From NCBI GenBank assembly GCA_013375385.1, contig JABXJY010000003.1, positions 1-30,787 of the forward strand: DNA of 30,787 nucleotides, written 5' to 3'. A program made the position numbers and the translations under genes. This stretch comes from Desulfobacterales bacterium. Lineage in GTDB: Bacteria > Desulfobacterota > DSM-4660 > Desulfatiglandales > B25-G16. Under the pieces are notes generated by a model. That model did no database searches, was not told the origin of the DNA, and saw nothing but the letters and a program-made list of their open reading frames with translations. Positions 7,811-16,518 of this stretch are shown piece after piece (positions within the stretch are counted from its first letter, which is position 1; each line of letters starts with the position of its first letter).

Positions 7811-9133
7811 GTGGTAAGTCAAGCTAAAGACATAGAAAGGCAAAATTTTTCCTATGAGGAATTGGTTTCCTGGTTATATAGCCTCCAGAAATTCGGGATT
7901 AAGTTTGGTCTCTCAAAGACATCCAAGCTTTTAAAGGCCTTTGGAAATCCCCATCGTGGCCAGAGATACATCCATATTGCTGGTACCAATGGTAAGGGGT
8001 CTGTAGGGGCTATGCTGGAATCTATAGTGATGAAGTCGGGTCTGAAGGTCGGATTTTACTCCTCACCCCATTTGGTTAGCTTTACCGAAAGGTTTCGGAT
8101 TGACAGAGAGTGCATCAGAAAGGGCCAGGCTGCCTCACTTATCAGGGAATTAAAGGAGGTTATAAGGCAGGAGGAGCCACCAACCTTCTTTGAACTGACC
8201 ACTGCCATGGCACTCATCTTTTTTTTCCGCAACCATGTTGATCTCGGTATCATAGAGGTGGGAATGGGTGGGCGTCTCGATGCCACCAATGTAATTACTC
8301 CAATGGTCTCCATTATTACCACTATTGGCCTAGAGCACCGGGAATTCTTGGGCGATACTATTATCGACATTGCAAAAGAGAAGGGCGGCATAATAAAGAA
8401 AGGGATTGATGTGGCAACAGCCGTGGATCAACCCTCTGTAGTCAGTCTATTTGAGTCCCTGTGCAGGGAAAGAGGCGCCCCTTTCTGGAGGGTGGGGCAT
8501 GATGTCCGCTATCGCAGACTACCATCAGGACTTTTATGGTATTACGGTCTAAGAAAAAGATTCAAGAATCTCGAGCTTGGCCTTAGGGGGCGATTCCAGC
8601 ATAGAAATGCCGCCTTGGCCTTATTGACTGTGGAGATATTAAAGGAGAAAGGTCTTGTCATTTCAGATAGGGCCATTCGATCAGGCCTTGCTGATCCTAT
8701 CTGGCATGGCAGGCTAGAGGAGGTTTCTTCGAATCCTACAATTATCCTTGATGGTGCGCATAATCCGTCAGCCATGAGATCGCTTGCACACTCAATCGGG
8801 AATGATTTTGATTTCAGACAACTGATTTTGGTTTTTGGTGTGATGGAGGACAAGGATATCTCAAATATCCTTAGAGAGATTGTACCTCTGGCCACCAGAG
8901 TAATCTATACCAGACCGACCTATTACAGGGCGGCCAATCCTCACTGTGTAATGGACATGGCCAAGGGATTTGGAAAGGCCGGGGAAGTACAGTTCCCTCT
9001 ATCGACAGCCATTGAGAAGGCCAGAGATCTGGCTGACAAAAGGGATCTGATATTGATTACCGGCTCTCTCTTTACCGTTGGTGAGGCAAAATCGTATCTT
9101 GACCCTATAGGCCACCCAATTGAAGATATTTGA
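7811..9133 (+). CDS. folC: Bifunctional dihydrofolate synthase / folylpolyglutamate synthase
   Basis: FolC is a Mur-ligase-like cytosolic enzyme that adds glutamate to dihydropteroate and to tetrahydrofolates using ATP. The ATP-binding loop HIAGTNGKGSVGAML, the folate-site region YSSPHLVSFTERFRI, the Mg/ATP segment GIIEVGMGGRLDATNVI and the C-terminal ligase motif LDGAHNPSAM are all intact. The length, 440 residues, is normal. The start is GTG at 7811 with GGAG six bases before it; no better ATG is available. lptD starts seven bases after the stop, so the two are probably co-transcribed. Confidence 0.95.
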   Translation: MVSQAKDIERQNFSYEELVSWLYSLQKFGIKFGLSKTSKLLKAFGNPHRGQRYIHIAGTNGKGSVGAMLESIVMKSGLKVGFYSSPHLVSFTERFRIDRECIRKGQAASLIRELKEVIRQEEPPTFFELTTAMALIFFFRNHVDLGIIEVGMGGRLDATNVITPMVSIITTIGLEHREFLGDTIIDIAKEKGGIIKKGIDVATAVDQPSVVSLFESLCRERGAPFWRVGHDVRYRRLPSGLLWYYGLRKRFKNLELGLRGRFQHRNAALALLTVEILKEKGLVISDRAIRSGLADPIWHGRLEEVSSNPTIILDGAHNPSAMRSLAHSIGNDFDFRQLILVFGVMEDKDISNILREIVPLATRVIYTRPTYYRAANPHCVMDMAKGFGKAGEVQFPLSTAIEKARDLADKRDLILITGSLFTVGEAKSYLDPIGHPIEDI

Positions 9134-9139
9134 ACCTCT

Positions 9140-11452
9140 ATGCGAATCCCCTTGAAAAAAGGGACCATTCTCCCGGGCAGGAGCTATACAGGAAGGATGT
9201 CGGTGACATTCTTAAAGGCTGTCGTTTTGAATCAGGGCGGGAGAGGATTATCCCGTACCATACTTCGGATTTTTCTTATGATATCGATGACCGTTATTGG
9301 TCTTCCTAAAGCAGAAGGCCGCTCTGCAGCCGGAGGAGAATCAATACCCTGGCATATTACAGCCAACAGGATACTTAACCTGGCAGAGGAAGACCTCTAT
9401 GTGGCAGAAGGAGAGGTAGTTATTTCAAAGGCAGATCAAATTCTTACGGCAGACAGGGTGACATATGATAGGAGGTCTGGATTGGTCAGGGCTGAGGGAA
9501 ATGTAAAACTGTCCTCAGCAGGCGATATCTTAAGGTGTGATAAGGGGACATTTAACCTTAATGACAAAACAGGCCATCTAGTAGATGGGAGTCTTTTCCT
9601 GAGGACCAATCACTACTACCTTCAAGGTAAGGAAATAAGGAAGACAGGCCCTGCAACATATATTATCAAGGGTTGCAGGATCACAACGTGCGATGGGGAG
9701 ACCCCGGCCTGGTCCATTACTGGATCAGAGGTAAAGGTGACAATTGAGGGTTACGGGACTGTCAAGAATGCAGCATTTTTTGTGAGGCGTGTCCCCCTTT
9801 TGTATTTCCCATACATTATTTTTCCAGCTAAGAGGAAGAGACAGACTGGGTTTCTACCACCGAGCATAGGTTACTCTAAGAGGGACTACCTTGATTTCGA
9901 GCTCCCATTCTTTTGGGCTATTTCTGATCAGACCGACGCCACCTTTTTCGAACGCTACATAAGAAGAAGGGGCGTAAAACATGGCATTGAGTTTCGTTAT
10001 ATCACCGGGGCTGATTCGAAGGGGGCATTCTTGTATGATACCATTTCTGATAAGACAGAAAAAAAGGATATGAACTCTGAGGATGATCTTAAGATCAGTC
10101 CATATCCGAGGGATAATAAAAAGCGGTACTGGTTTAGAGGGCGCTCTGACCAGGAGTTTCCACTCGAGATAGTCTCGAGGCTCGATGTGGATTTCGTAAG
10201 TGATTATGACTACCTGAGGGAGTTTAAGGAGCCTCCTCTGGGGTTTGAATCCAGGGCGGAACTGGACAAGGAGTCCGGGAGGCCCTTAGATGAAATCCAT
10301 TCACCCACCAGGCGATCGGCTCTAAGGATCAGCAGGGATTTCCAGGATTACTCGCTGCAGGCCTTGAGCGGTTTTTACCAGAGGCCGGAGCACCCGGAAG
10401 GGGATACGACTGCGCAACCTCTTGGAGATCTAGATCTGACAATTCTTCCAAAGAGGATTTTTTTTCTACCCATTTTCTTTTCCCTTGATTCTGATTACGG
10501 TTTTATTTACCGGGATACCGGTCAGAGGGGACGAAGATTGGCCCTTTCTCCCTCTGTCAGCTACCCCTTGTGGCCCATTCCCTACCTAGAGCTTGAGCCA
10601 TCAATCAAGTATTTTGTCACCTACCAGTGGCTTGAGGAATATGAGGGACACAAAGGTAAGCAGGAGAAGGATGCCTACGAACTGGGGTTGAGGGTATCCA
10701 CAATATTAGATAGAATATTTTATTTAAAGGAAGGGAACATAAAGAGCATAAAACACAAATTTCAGCCAACCCTTTCATATACCTTGAGGCCATACCAGAA
10801 AAAGGATGACTATAGACCGTGGTTTGAAGAGGTAGATACCTATAGCAGGCTCAATTCAGTCTCCCTTTCTCTCGATAATTACTTTGATGCACGCAGGCAA
10901 GATGAAAAAGGCAGGTCAACCTACTCACAGAGCGCAAATTTCATCCTTACCCAAGGCTATGACATCGACGAGGCAACAGAGGAGAACGCGCCTGGTGAGA
11001 AGAGGGAGCCCTTTAGTCCTCTCAATGCTAGTTTAAGTTTAACCCCCTATCCAGCCCTTAACCTTACAGCCAGCGCTACCTGGAATCACTATAAGGAGTA
11101 TATCTCATCCGGGATCGTTGGCCTGGATCTAACAGTCAAAAGAAGTGGTGGCAGGCAGGATAGTTACTCAATTGACTATGTGTATGCCAGAGATTCTACC
11201 AGAAATCTGAACTATGAATTGACAATGAATCTGCTGTATGGTTTCTCCGTTGGGGCACAAGCGAGAAGGGATCTCAACATGAAGCACGATATTGAGAATA
11301 GCTATTGGATAGACTACCAATCACAATGTTGGGGTTTGAGACTCATTTATGAGGATCTGGATGAAGACAAGAGAGCGATGCTTTTCTTTAGACTTCTGGG
11401 GATAGGCAAGGTAGCTACCTTTGAGGTGGAAGAAGAAAAGAAGGTGGATTAA
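9140..11452 (+). CDS. lptD: LptD, LPS-assembly outer-membrane protein
   Basis: LptD is the beta-barrel that, with LptE, inserts lipopolysaccharide into the outer leaflet. An N-terminal hydrophobic signal (ILRIFLMISMTVIGL) is followed by a jellyroll of the LptA/OstA type (about 60-170: ITANRILNLAEEDLYVAEG...VRAEGNVKL), then the barrel, which opens with the conserved CxxxxCDGETPAWSITG and PLLYFPYIIFPAKRKRQTGFLPPSIGYS region. Aromatic alternating strands run to the C terminus. The length is about that of E. coli LptD. The first ATG (9140) has no Shine-Dalgarno; ATG 9197 would give a more normal signal peptide. No lptE is seen nearby. Confidence 0.92.
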   Translation: MRIPLKKGTILPGRSYTGRMSVTFLKAVVLNQGGRGLSRTILRIFLMISMTVIGLPKAEGRSAAGGESIPWHITANRILNLAEEDLYVAEGEVVISKADQILTADRVTYDRRSGLVRAEGNVKLSSAGDILRCDKGTFNLNDKTGHLVDGSLFLRTNHYYLQGKEIRKTGPATYIIKGCRITTCDGETPAWSITGSEVKVTIEGYGTVKNAAFFVRRVPLLYFPYIIFPAKRKRQTGFLPPSIGYSKRDYLDFELPFFWAISDQTDATFFERYIRRRGVKHGIEFRYITGADSKGAFLYDTISDKTEKKDMNSEDDLKISPYPRDNKKRYWFRGRSDQEFPLEIVSRLDVDFVSDYDYLREFKEPPLGFESRAELDKESGRPLDEIHSPTRRSALRISRDFQDYSLQALSGFYQRPEHPEGDTTAQPLGDLDLTILPKRIFFLPIFFSLDSDYGFIYRDTGQRGRRLALSPSVSYPLWPIPYLELEPSIKYFVTYQWLEEYEGHKGKQEKDAYELGLRVSTILDRIFYLKEGNIKSIKHKFQPTLSYTLRPYQKKDDYRPWFEEVDTYSRLNSVSLSLDNYFDARRQDEKGRSTYSQSANFILTQGYDIDEATEENAPGEKREPFSPLNASLSLTPYPALNLTASATWNHYKEYISSGIVGLDLTVKRSGGRQDSYSIDYVYARDSTRNLNYELTMNLLYGFSVGAQARRDLNMKHDIENSYWIDYQSQCWGLRLIYEDLDEDKRAMLFFRLLGIGKVATFEVEEEKKVD

Positions 11453-11459
11453 GAGAAGA

Positions 11460-12245
11460 CTACGCAGTTTTTTTCTTTTCAGGTCTCAAGAAGAATAAGA
11501 CCAAGCCCCCGATGCCCATCAAGACAGAGAGGACCTGGCCCATGGTCATAAATGAAAAGACAAGGCCAAGCTGTGGGTCTGGTTCCCGGAGAAACTCAAC
11601 GAAAAACCTAAAGATGCTATAGAGGAAAAGAAATAAACAGAAGAGCGTTCCTTTTCTAAAAGGGAAGTCCTTCATCCACCACATGACTGTGAAGAGGAGA
11701 ATCCCTTCAAGGAAAAGCTCGTAGAGTTGAGATGGATGCCGCGGAAGATCTCTACCTGATGGAAAAACCATGCCCCAGGGGAGAGCGGTTACCCTACCGT
11801 AGAGCTCGGCATTAAGAAAGTTACCAAGCCTTCCAAGGCCTAAGCCAATGGGAGCAGTCACGGCAATAAGATCGGCAAATTCAAAGAAACTGACCCGGTG
11901 CCTTCTCACATACATGAGGCCAGAGACCATAACACCAATCAGTCCACCGTGAAAGGACATGCCCCCTTCCCAGAGAGCAAATAGTTTTAACGGGTGGATG
12001 AGGCAAAAGGGAAGATTGTAAAAGACAACGTAACCGAGACGGGCTCCTATGATAAGGCCAATTATCAGAGTGAAAAAGAGCTTGTTTACTATATCTATAT
12101 CAATATCAAGCCCTTTTTTTCTTATTTGATACCTTACCAGAAGATAAGAGGCCATGAAACCAAGGATATACATGAGCCCATACCACCGGATCTGGAGGGG
12201 ACCAAGTCTAACGAGTGTCGGATTTATGGATAGGTAGCTCAGCAT
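11460..12245 (-). CDS. lgt: Lgt, prolipoprotein diacylglyceryl transferase
   Basis: Lgt is the inner-membrane enzyme that moves diacylglycerol from phosphatidylglycerol to the lipobox Cys of prolipoproteins; Pal, CpoB and Wza in this window are likely substrates. Several membrane helices and the family blocks are present: IRWYGLMYILGF, GARLGYVVFYN, MSFHGGLIGV, the signature GRLGNFLNAELYG, and HPSQLYELFLEG. The start is set at the ATG giving MLSYLSINPTLV, with AAGG close upstream. A 51-residue extension is open upstream but lacks family similarity and would cross the divergent rlmD region. The gene is convergent with lptD (7 bp apart). Confidence 0.95.
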   Translation of the reverse strand: MLSYLSINPTLVRLGPLQIRWYGLMYILGFMASYLLVRYQIRKKGLDIDIDIVNKLFFTLIIGLIIGARLGYVVFYNLPFCLIHPLKLFALWEGGMSFHGGLIGVMVSGLMYVRRHRVSFFEFADLIAVTAPIGLGLGRLGNFLNAELYGRVTALPWGMVFPSGRDLPRHPSQLYELFLEGILLFTVMWWMKDFPFRKGTLFCLFLFLYSIFRFFVEFLREPDPQLGLVFSFMTMGQVLSVLMGIGGLVLFFLRPEKKKTA

Positions 12246-12323
12246 TTGCCTTACGTTGTGTTTCAAGGTACCATAAGAGGCACGAGAAAAGAATCTGAAA
12301 TTCCAAAAAAAAGCAGTAGGCCC

Positions 12324-13712
12324 ATGGATATTAGAAAGGGAGATACCATAGCGTTGACAGTGGAAAGGGTTGTCTATGGTGGCAGGGGACTTGCCCATCT
12401 CAACAATATGGCAATTTTTGTGGATAAGGCCGTTCCAGGTGACAGGGTTATTGCAAGGGTGGTCAGGGTTAAGAAGAACTTCGCCGAGTCAAGGGTCCTG
12501 GAGGTGACAGAGGCCTCACCATATAGAACCACTGCCCCCTGTCCTTACAGCGATTATTGCGGTGGCTGTAACTGGCAGTTCATTGAGTATGAAAAACAGT
12601 TGGCGTACAAGCAAACCTTTGTTGAGGATTCACTGAACCATATTGGCAAGGCCACTGATTTTCAGATACACCACGTTCTACCCTCTCCCCAGATATTTGG
12701 GTATAGAAATAAGATGGAATTCTCCTTTTCAGACAAGAGATGGTTTCTACCTGAAGAGAGAGATAAGAAAAGGGATGATAGAGATTTTGCTCTCGGTCTT
12801 CACATACCAGGCACTTTTGACAAGATCATAGATATTGAGGGGTGCCTTCTTCAGAAAGAAAAAGGCAATGAGATATTACGGGAGGTAAGGAGATACGCAA
12901 AGGATAGTGGAGTACCTGTCTATGGGCTTAGAAGCCATCAGGGATTTTGGCGCTACCTCATGATACGCCATTCCTTTGCCTTCAACGAATGGATGGTGAA
13001 TGTAGTAACGAGTGAGGAGAGGGATCCCCCTGTTCAGGGCTTAGCCTCAGTCCTTAAGGATGGATTCAGGGAAATCGCTTCTCTCGTAAACAATATCAAT
13101 ACCACAAGAGGAGGGACAGCAGTTGGCGAGAGGGAGAGAGTCCTGGCAGGTGAGAGGAATATCAGGGATAGAATAGGGGCGTTTACCTTTGAGATATCTG
13201 CAAATTCCTTTTTCCAGACCAATAGCCCTCTTTCCCACAGATTGTATCAGGCGGTAAGGGATTTTGCCTCTTTAACAGGAAAGGAGATCGTTGTTGATCT
13301 TTATTGCGGGATAGGGACAGTCTCTATCTATGTAGCTGGCCAGGCCTCAAGGATAATCGGCATGGATATATCCAATAGTGCCATAGCAAACGCAAGGAGG
13401 AATTGTGAGTTGAACGGGACAGATAACTGTGAATTTCTGTGTGGAGATGTGGGGATGTTGTTGCCTCAAATTACCATTCACGTAGATTTGTTAGTTGCTG
13501 ATCCACCAAGAACAGGGATGCACAGGAAGGTGATAGAACAGATCCTTCGATTGCTGCCTGATAGAATCATTTACATTTCCTGCAACCCTGCCACACTGGC
13601 CAGGGATATCGCTCTTCTAAAGGAGCGGTATAGGGTAGAAGAGGTTCAGCCGATCGATCTATTTCCACATACCTATCACATAGAATCTATTTCGAGATTG
13701 GAGAGGATTTAA
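12324..13712 (+). CDS. rlmD: RlmD-type 23S rRNA (uracil-5-)-methyltransferase
   Basis: The N terminus is a TRAM RNA-binding domain (about 1-60: GDTIALTVERVVYGGRGLA, VPGDRVIARV). An iron-sulfur cluster site follows with CPYSDYCGGCNWQ and a fourth Cys in GCLLQ. The C-terminal half is a SAM methyltransferase with VVDLYCGIGTVSIYVA, VADPPRTGMH and the catalytic-Cys motif IIYISCNPATLARD. The protein makes 5-methyluridine in 23S rRNA; RlmD (U1939) is the best match, while RlmC or a dual-specific RlmCD cannot be excluded. The start at 12324 is chosen because MDIRKGDTIALTV matches a TRAM start; an ATG 26 codons upstream is open but runs into the lgt start. Confidence 0.92.
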   Translation: MDIRKGDTIALTVERVVYGGRGLAHLNNMAIFVDKAVPGDRVIARVVRVKKNFAESRVLEVTEASPYRTTAPCPYSDYCGGCNWQFIEYEKQLAYKQTFVEDSLNHIGKATDFQIHHVLPSPQIFGYRNKMEFSFSDKRWFLPEERDKKRDDRDFALGLHIPGTFDKIIDIEGCLLQKEKGNEILREVRRYAKDSGVPVYGLRSHQGFWRYLMIRHSFAFNEWMVNVVTSEERDPPVQGLASVLKDGFREIASLVNNINTTRGGTAVGERERVLAGERNIRDRIGAFTFEISANSFFQTNSPLSHRLYQAVRDFASLTGKEIVVDLYCGIGTVSIYVAGQASRIIGMDISNSAIANARRNCELNGTDNCEFLCGDVGMLLPQITIHVDLLVADPPRTGMHRKVIEQILRLLPDRIIYISCNPATLARDIALLKERYRVEEVQPIDLFPHTYHIESISRLERI

Positions 13713-13728
13713 TGGGAAAATAAAAACA

Positions 13729-13756
13729 TTGACAATTATCGAGTCACATATATAAT
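13729..13756 (+). promoter_or_regulatory. Near-consensus sigma70 promoter of rpsU
   Basis: TTGACA (13729-13734) and TATAAT (13751-13756) both match the consensus fully, with a 16-bp spacer. The site lies 17 bases after the rlmD stop and about 150 bases before the rpsU start, giving a leader of roughly 145 nt. Confidence 0.85.
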
Positions 13757-13834
13757 TAAAGCCGTGTTCTGTCTGTGGTAGAAAGGGGGAGAAGAGGCCG
13801 ATCCAATCTCCCCAAGAATTTATTTTTTGAAAGA

Positions 13835-13907
13835 GGGAGGTGAATTGTAACAGGGCTAAGAGCCCGGAAAAAGCTATCCGAGCGCTTAGCCAAATAGCAT
13901 TAATTCT
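13835..13907 (+). promoter_or_regulatory. Structured rpsU leader with displaced Shine-Dalgarno and competing hairpins
   Basis: A strong GGGAGGTGA (13835-13843) lies about 65 bases upstream of the rpsU ATG, which itself has no good Shine-Dalgarno. Between them GGCTAAG (13854-13860) can pair either locally, as GGGCT (13853-13857) with AGCCC (13861-13865), or with CTTAGCC (13885-13891). The two pairings exclude each other. A 23-codon ORF from GTG 13840 ends in a TGA overlapping the rpsU ATG, but its GTG sits inside the Shine-Dalgarno. Translational or attenuation control is inferred, not shown. Confidence 0.4.
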
Positions 13908-14093
13908 ATGAAGGTAGTCGTATATAATAATCAGATAGAAAAGGCCGTAAGGGATCTGAAGAGAAAGCTTTCAAAGGAGGGTTTCTACTCGGAGATAAAG
14001 GAAAGAAGATTTTATGATAAGCCGAGCGTACAGAAGAAAAAGAAACAGGCAAAGGCTGCCAAAAGACTCCGAAAGAAGATGAGGAGATTTTAA
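13908..14093 (+). CDS. rpsU: Ribosomal protein bS21
   Basis: This is a short, very basic protein of 61 residues with the bS21 pattern: VVVYNNQIEKAVRDLKRKLSKEG, then ERRFYDKPS and a Lys/Arg-rich tail. bS21 sits on the 30S platform near the anti-Shine-Dalgarno end of 16S rRNA and helps mRNA binding. Unusually, its own ATG lacks a Shine-Dalgarno in the preceding 20 bases, while a strong one lies about 65 bases upstream. It is transcribed alone from the promoter at 13729, and the cobalamin riboswitch begins about 40 bases after the stop. Confidence 0.95.
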   Translation: MKVVVYNNQIEKAVRDLKRKLSKEGFYSEIKERRFYDKPSVQKKKKQAKAAKRLRKKMRRF

Positions 14094-14135
14094 CCCACTT
14101 TCCTTATAAATTAGGGCAAAAATTATCTATCTTTG

Positions 14136-14330
14136 ATCTGCCGTTAGTGGTACCGAAATAGTTTAAAAGGGAATCCCGTTAAAAGCGGGAACGGTCCCGC
14201 CGCTGTAACCCTGCCCTTTTCTCTATTGATAAGAAAGGGGAACCCTTTTAGCAGTTGTATGCCACTGTTCCAATAAGTCGGGATGGGAAGGTCGCTAAGA
14301 GGGCGGGGGAGTCAGAAGACCTGCCACTAT
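14136..14330 (+). promoter_or_regulatory. Cobalamin (adenosylcobalamin-type) riboswitch
   Basis: The conserved core is clear: a GTGGT...GCCACT pairing around the domain, the AAAGGGAATCCCGTTAAAAG block, the junction GGTCCCGCCGCTGTAACCC, a variable arm, the GGGATGGGAAGG region, and the B12 box GTCAGAAGACCTGCC (14311-14325). This RNA class binds B12 directly. It precedes btuFCD-exbBD-tonB and should lower their expression when B12 is plentiful. The 5' boundary is approximate. Confidence 0.95.
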
Positions 14331-14342
14331 GGTAGTATTATG

Positions 14343-14420
14343 CCGCTAAAAGGCGGTTGTTTAAGGATCAAGGAAACAGGGTGCAGTCCTTAAATCCATC
14401 TGGATTTAAGGATTTTTTTT
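14343..14420 (+). terminator. Riboswitch expression platform with intrinsic terminator
   Basis: TCCTTAAATCC (14387-14397) and GGATTTAAGGA (14402-14412) form a perfect 11-bp stem with loop ATCT, followed by eight T. Upstream TTTAAGGA (14360-14367) is complementary to TCCTTAAA (14387-14394), so an antiterminator can compete with the terminator. A further hairpin CCGC/GCGG (14343-14356) follows the B12 box and may give the loop for ligand-dependent kissing. Control is therefore by transcription termination. Confidence 0.9.
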
Positions 14421-14522
14421 GAAGTCATGCTGGCCTCCGGCTCATAGAGCCTACGCCTCGGAGAGCTCAAAGACAATCATGGCATAACCGTCATGACCTG
14501 AGGGAGACAGCCAAAGGTGATA

Positions 14523-15446
14523 ATGACCCAGACGAGATGGCATTTCCATATGAAGGTTTATCCGATACTGCTTTTGATGATTCTACTCTTTTCCTCGCCT
14601 CTGTTGTCACATGCAGCGGTCTTCCACGATTCCTTGGGCAGGTATGTAATGCTATGCCCTCTCCCCATGAGGATCATTTCTTTAGCGCCCAGCATTACGG
14701 AGATGATCTATTTTCTCGGATTAGGTGATAGGCTTGTAGGTGTCACCAGGTTTAGCTATTTTCCGGAGGAGGCCAAGAAGAAGCCAAAGGTGGGTGCCTA
14801 TACAGACATAAATGTTGAAAAGGTAATAACGCTCAATCCCGATCTTGTCATCGGTACGGCTGATGGAAACAAGAGAGGGGATGTCGAAATGCTGGAAGAA
14901 GCCGGTATCCCGGTCTATGTTGTCAATCCCCGAAGGATAAGTCAGGTTTTAGACACTATGGAGAGGTTAGGGGAGATATGTGGAGTACCTGATAGGGCAA
15001 AAAGGCTGGTTGGTTATCTGAGAGAGAGGGTCGTCAGGGTCGTGAGGGCAGTAGAAAAGAAAGGAAGGCCGCGAGTCCTTTTGCTGATCAATGTGAGACC
15101 CCTCATGAGCGTAAATCGAAACACCATACACCATGACATAATCCAGCTGGCTGGCGGGTGGAATATGACCGGGGATCAGCCTATTACCTATCCAACACTC
15201 AACATGGAGGAGGTAATAGGAAAAAGACCAGATGTGATAATCATCTCATCTATGAAAAGAGGAGGGGAGTTTGAGAGGGCCAGAAAGCAATGGTTTCAAT
15301 GGCCCACGTTACCAGCTGTCAGGAAGGGGAATGTCTATCTCCTAGATTCTGACCTGATAGATAGGCCTGCCCCAAGAATAGTCAGAGGCTTGGAGGAGAT
15401 GGCCAGATTAATACATCCAGAGATAGAATGGTATGAGAGGCAGTGA
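14523..15446 (+). CDS. btuF: BtuF-like periplasmic cobalamin-binding protein
   Basis: This is the substrate-binding protein of a B12/siderophore-type ABC importer. The signal peptide is MKVYPILLLMILLFSSPLLSHA within the first 35 residues. The binding fold carries the class III hallmarks RIISLAPSITEMIYFLGLG, VGVTRFSYFPEEAKKKP, VGAYTDINVEKVITLNPDLVIG and a C-terminal RPAPRIVRGLEEMARL. The ATG at 14523 is preceded by AAAGGTGA; the ATG at 14550 would give a more typical signal peptide length, and a GTG at 14517 is also open. B12 as ligand is inferred from the riboswitch. About 70 bases between the terminator and the gene contain a strong nested hairpin. Confidence 0.9.
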   Translation: MTQTRWHFHMKVYPILLLMILLFSSPLLSHAAVFHDSLGRYVMLCPLPMRIISLAPSITEMIYFLGLGDRLVGVTRFSYFPEEAKKKPKVGAYTDINVEKVITLNPDLVIGTADGNKRGDVEMLEEAGIPVYVVNPRRISQVLDTMERLGEICGVPDRAKRLVGYLRERVVRVVRAVEKKGRPRVLLLINVRPLMSVNRNTIHHDIIQLAGGWNMTGDQPITYPTLNMEEVIGKRPDVIIISSMKRGGEFERARKQWFQWPTLPAVRKGNVYLLDSDLIDRPAPRIVRGLEEMARLIHPEIEWYERQ

Positions 15447-15454
15447 AGACCAGA

Positions 15455-15490
15455 CCCGCCTGCCTCGCAGGCGAGAGCGTTGCAGGCAGG
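15455..15490 (+). repeat. Palindromic repeat, copy 1 (btuF-btuC junction)
   Basis: CGCCTGC (15457-15463), loop CTC and GCAGGCG (15467-15473) form a perfect 7-bp hairpin inside a CCTGCC...GGCAGG pair (15459-15464 with 15485-15490). The opening CCCGCCTGCC is shared with the copy inside tonB (18629-18665). Confidence 0.6.
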
Positions 15491-15510
15491 GAGGCACGAG
15501 CGGACAGGGG

Positions 15511-16518
15511 ATGACTCCTTTAAGGGTAATAACTACAGGGCTTATCTTATCAGGGGTCCTGATTGGTATAGCCCTTATTTCTCTCAGCCTGGGCCCTGCC
15601 AAGATTTCTTTAAGGGAGGTTCTGACATGGGTCGCTGGTTATAAATCGGTTGACCAAACGGCATGGATGATTCTGTTTAAGATACGATTGCCGAGGATTT
15701 TGCTGGCTGGCCTGGTTGGCTTTACACTCTCCATTGGCGGAGTCGTATTCCAGGCCCTGCTGAGGAACCCCCTGGCAGAGCCTTTTATACTTGGTGTCTC
15801 AAGTGGAGCCGCAGTAGGAGCCATTATAGGAATTGCCCTTGGTCTTGGGTTCGGCCTTGGTGTACCCCTTCTCTCCTTCATGGGTGCCTTGTTTACGATC
15901 TTACTGGTGATGGGCATAAGCAGCCGTCATGGAGGGCTGGAATCATCGACCTTACTTCTGACCGGAGTAATTGTTAACGCCTTTTTTACCGCAGTAATAA
16001 TGTTTTTCATTACCACTACCGGTGATAGCAGGCTTCATTCCATGCTTTTCTGGCTGTATGGTGACCTTTCACAGAGCAGATACGCTCACCTATCAATAGG
16101 CCTTCCCGTTATCCTCATCGTCTCAGGTATCCTATATGTCTTTTCCCGTCATCTCAATCTTATCGTAGGAGGGGAGGAGTCTGCCCTTCAGATGGGCGTC
16201 GAGGTAGAATTGTTAAAGTGGATATCATTCCTCGGAATATCGTTAATCACTGGTATGGTTATATCTTTTTCCGGAATAATAGGCTTTGTTGGCCTGATCG
16301 TACCACACCTCATGAGGATGTTGCTTGGTCCTGATCACAGGCTCTTGATACCGGCTTCTGCTCTCGGAGGTGCTGTTTTCTTGATAGCTGCCGATACATT
16401 GGCAAGGATAATACTATCACCCAGTGAACTGCCGGTAGGAGTCGTAACCGCCTTTTTAGGGGCCCCCTTCTTTATATATCTTCTAAAACAGAGAGGTAGC
16501 CAATGGACTCAGGGCTGA
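15511..16518 (+). CDS. btuC: BtuC-like cobalamin ABC transporter permease
   Basis: This is a FecCD/BtuC-family permease with about ten membrane helices, which forms the inner-membrane channel with BtuD. Family motifs include LPRILLAGLVGFTLSIGGVVFQALLRNPLAEPFILGVSSGAAVGA, VNAFFTA, FSGIIGFVGLIVPHLMRMLLGPDHR and the C-terminal ELPVGVVTAFLGAPFFIYLL. The ATG at 15511 (MTPLRVITTG) starts just before the first helix and follows CAGGGG; an upstream in-frame ATG at 15433 would add residues encoded by the palindromic repeat and is rejected. The 3' end overlaps btuD by 16 nt. Confidence 0.93.
   Translation: MTPLRVITTGLILSGVLIGIALISLSLGPAKISLREVLTWVAGYKSVDQTAWMILFKIRLPRILLAGLVGFTLSIGGVVFQALLRNPLAEPFILGVSSGAAVGAIIGIALGLGFGLGVPLLSFMGALFTILLVMGISSRHGGLESSTLLLTGVIVNAFFTAVIMFFITTTGDSRLHSMLFWLYGDLSQSRYAHLSIGLPVILIVSGILYVFSRHLNLIVGGEESALQMGVEVELLKWISFLGISLITGMVISFSGIIGFVGLIVPHLMRMLLGPDHRLLIPASALGGAVFLIAADTLARIILSPSELPVGVVTAFLGAPFFIYLLKQRGSQWTQG

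Noticed and set aside
12246..12323. N-terminal extension of rlmD (26 codons) and the mirrored extension of lgt
   Set aside because: Both extensions occupy the divergent gap and resemble neither family; the inner starts fit better.
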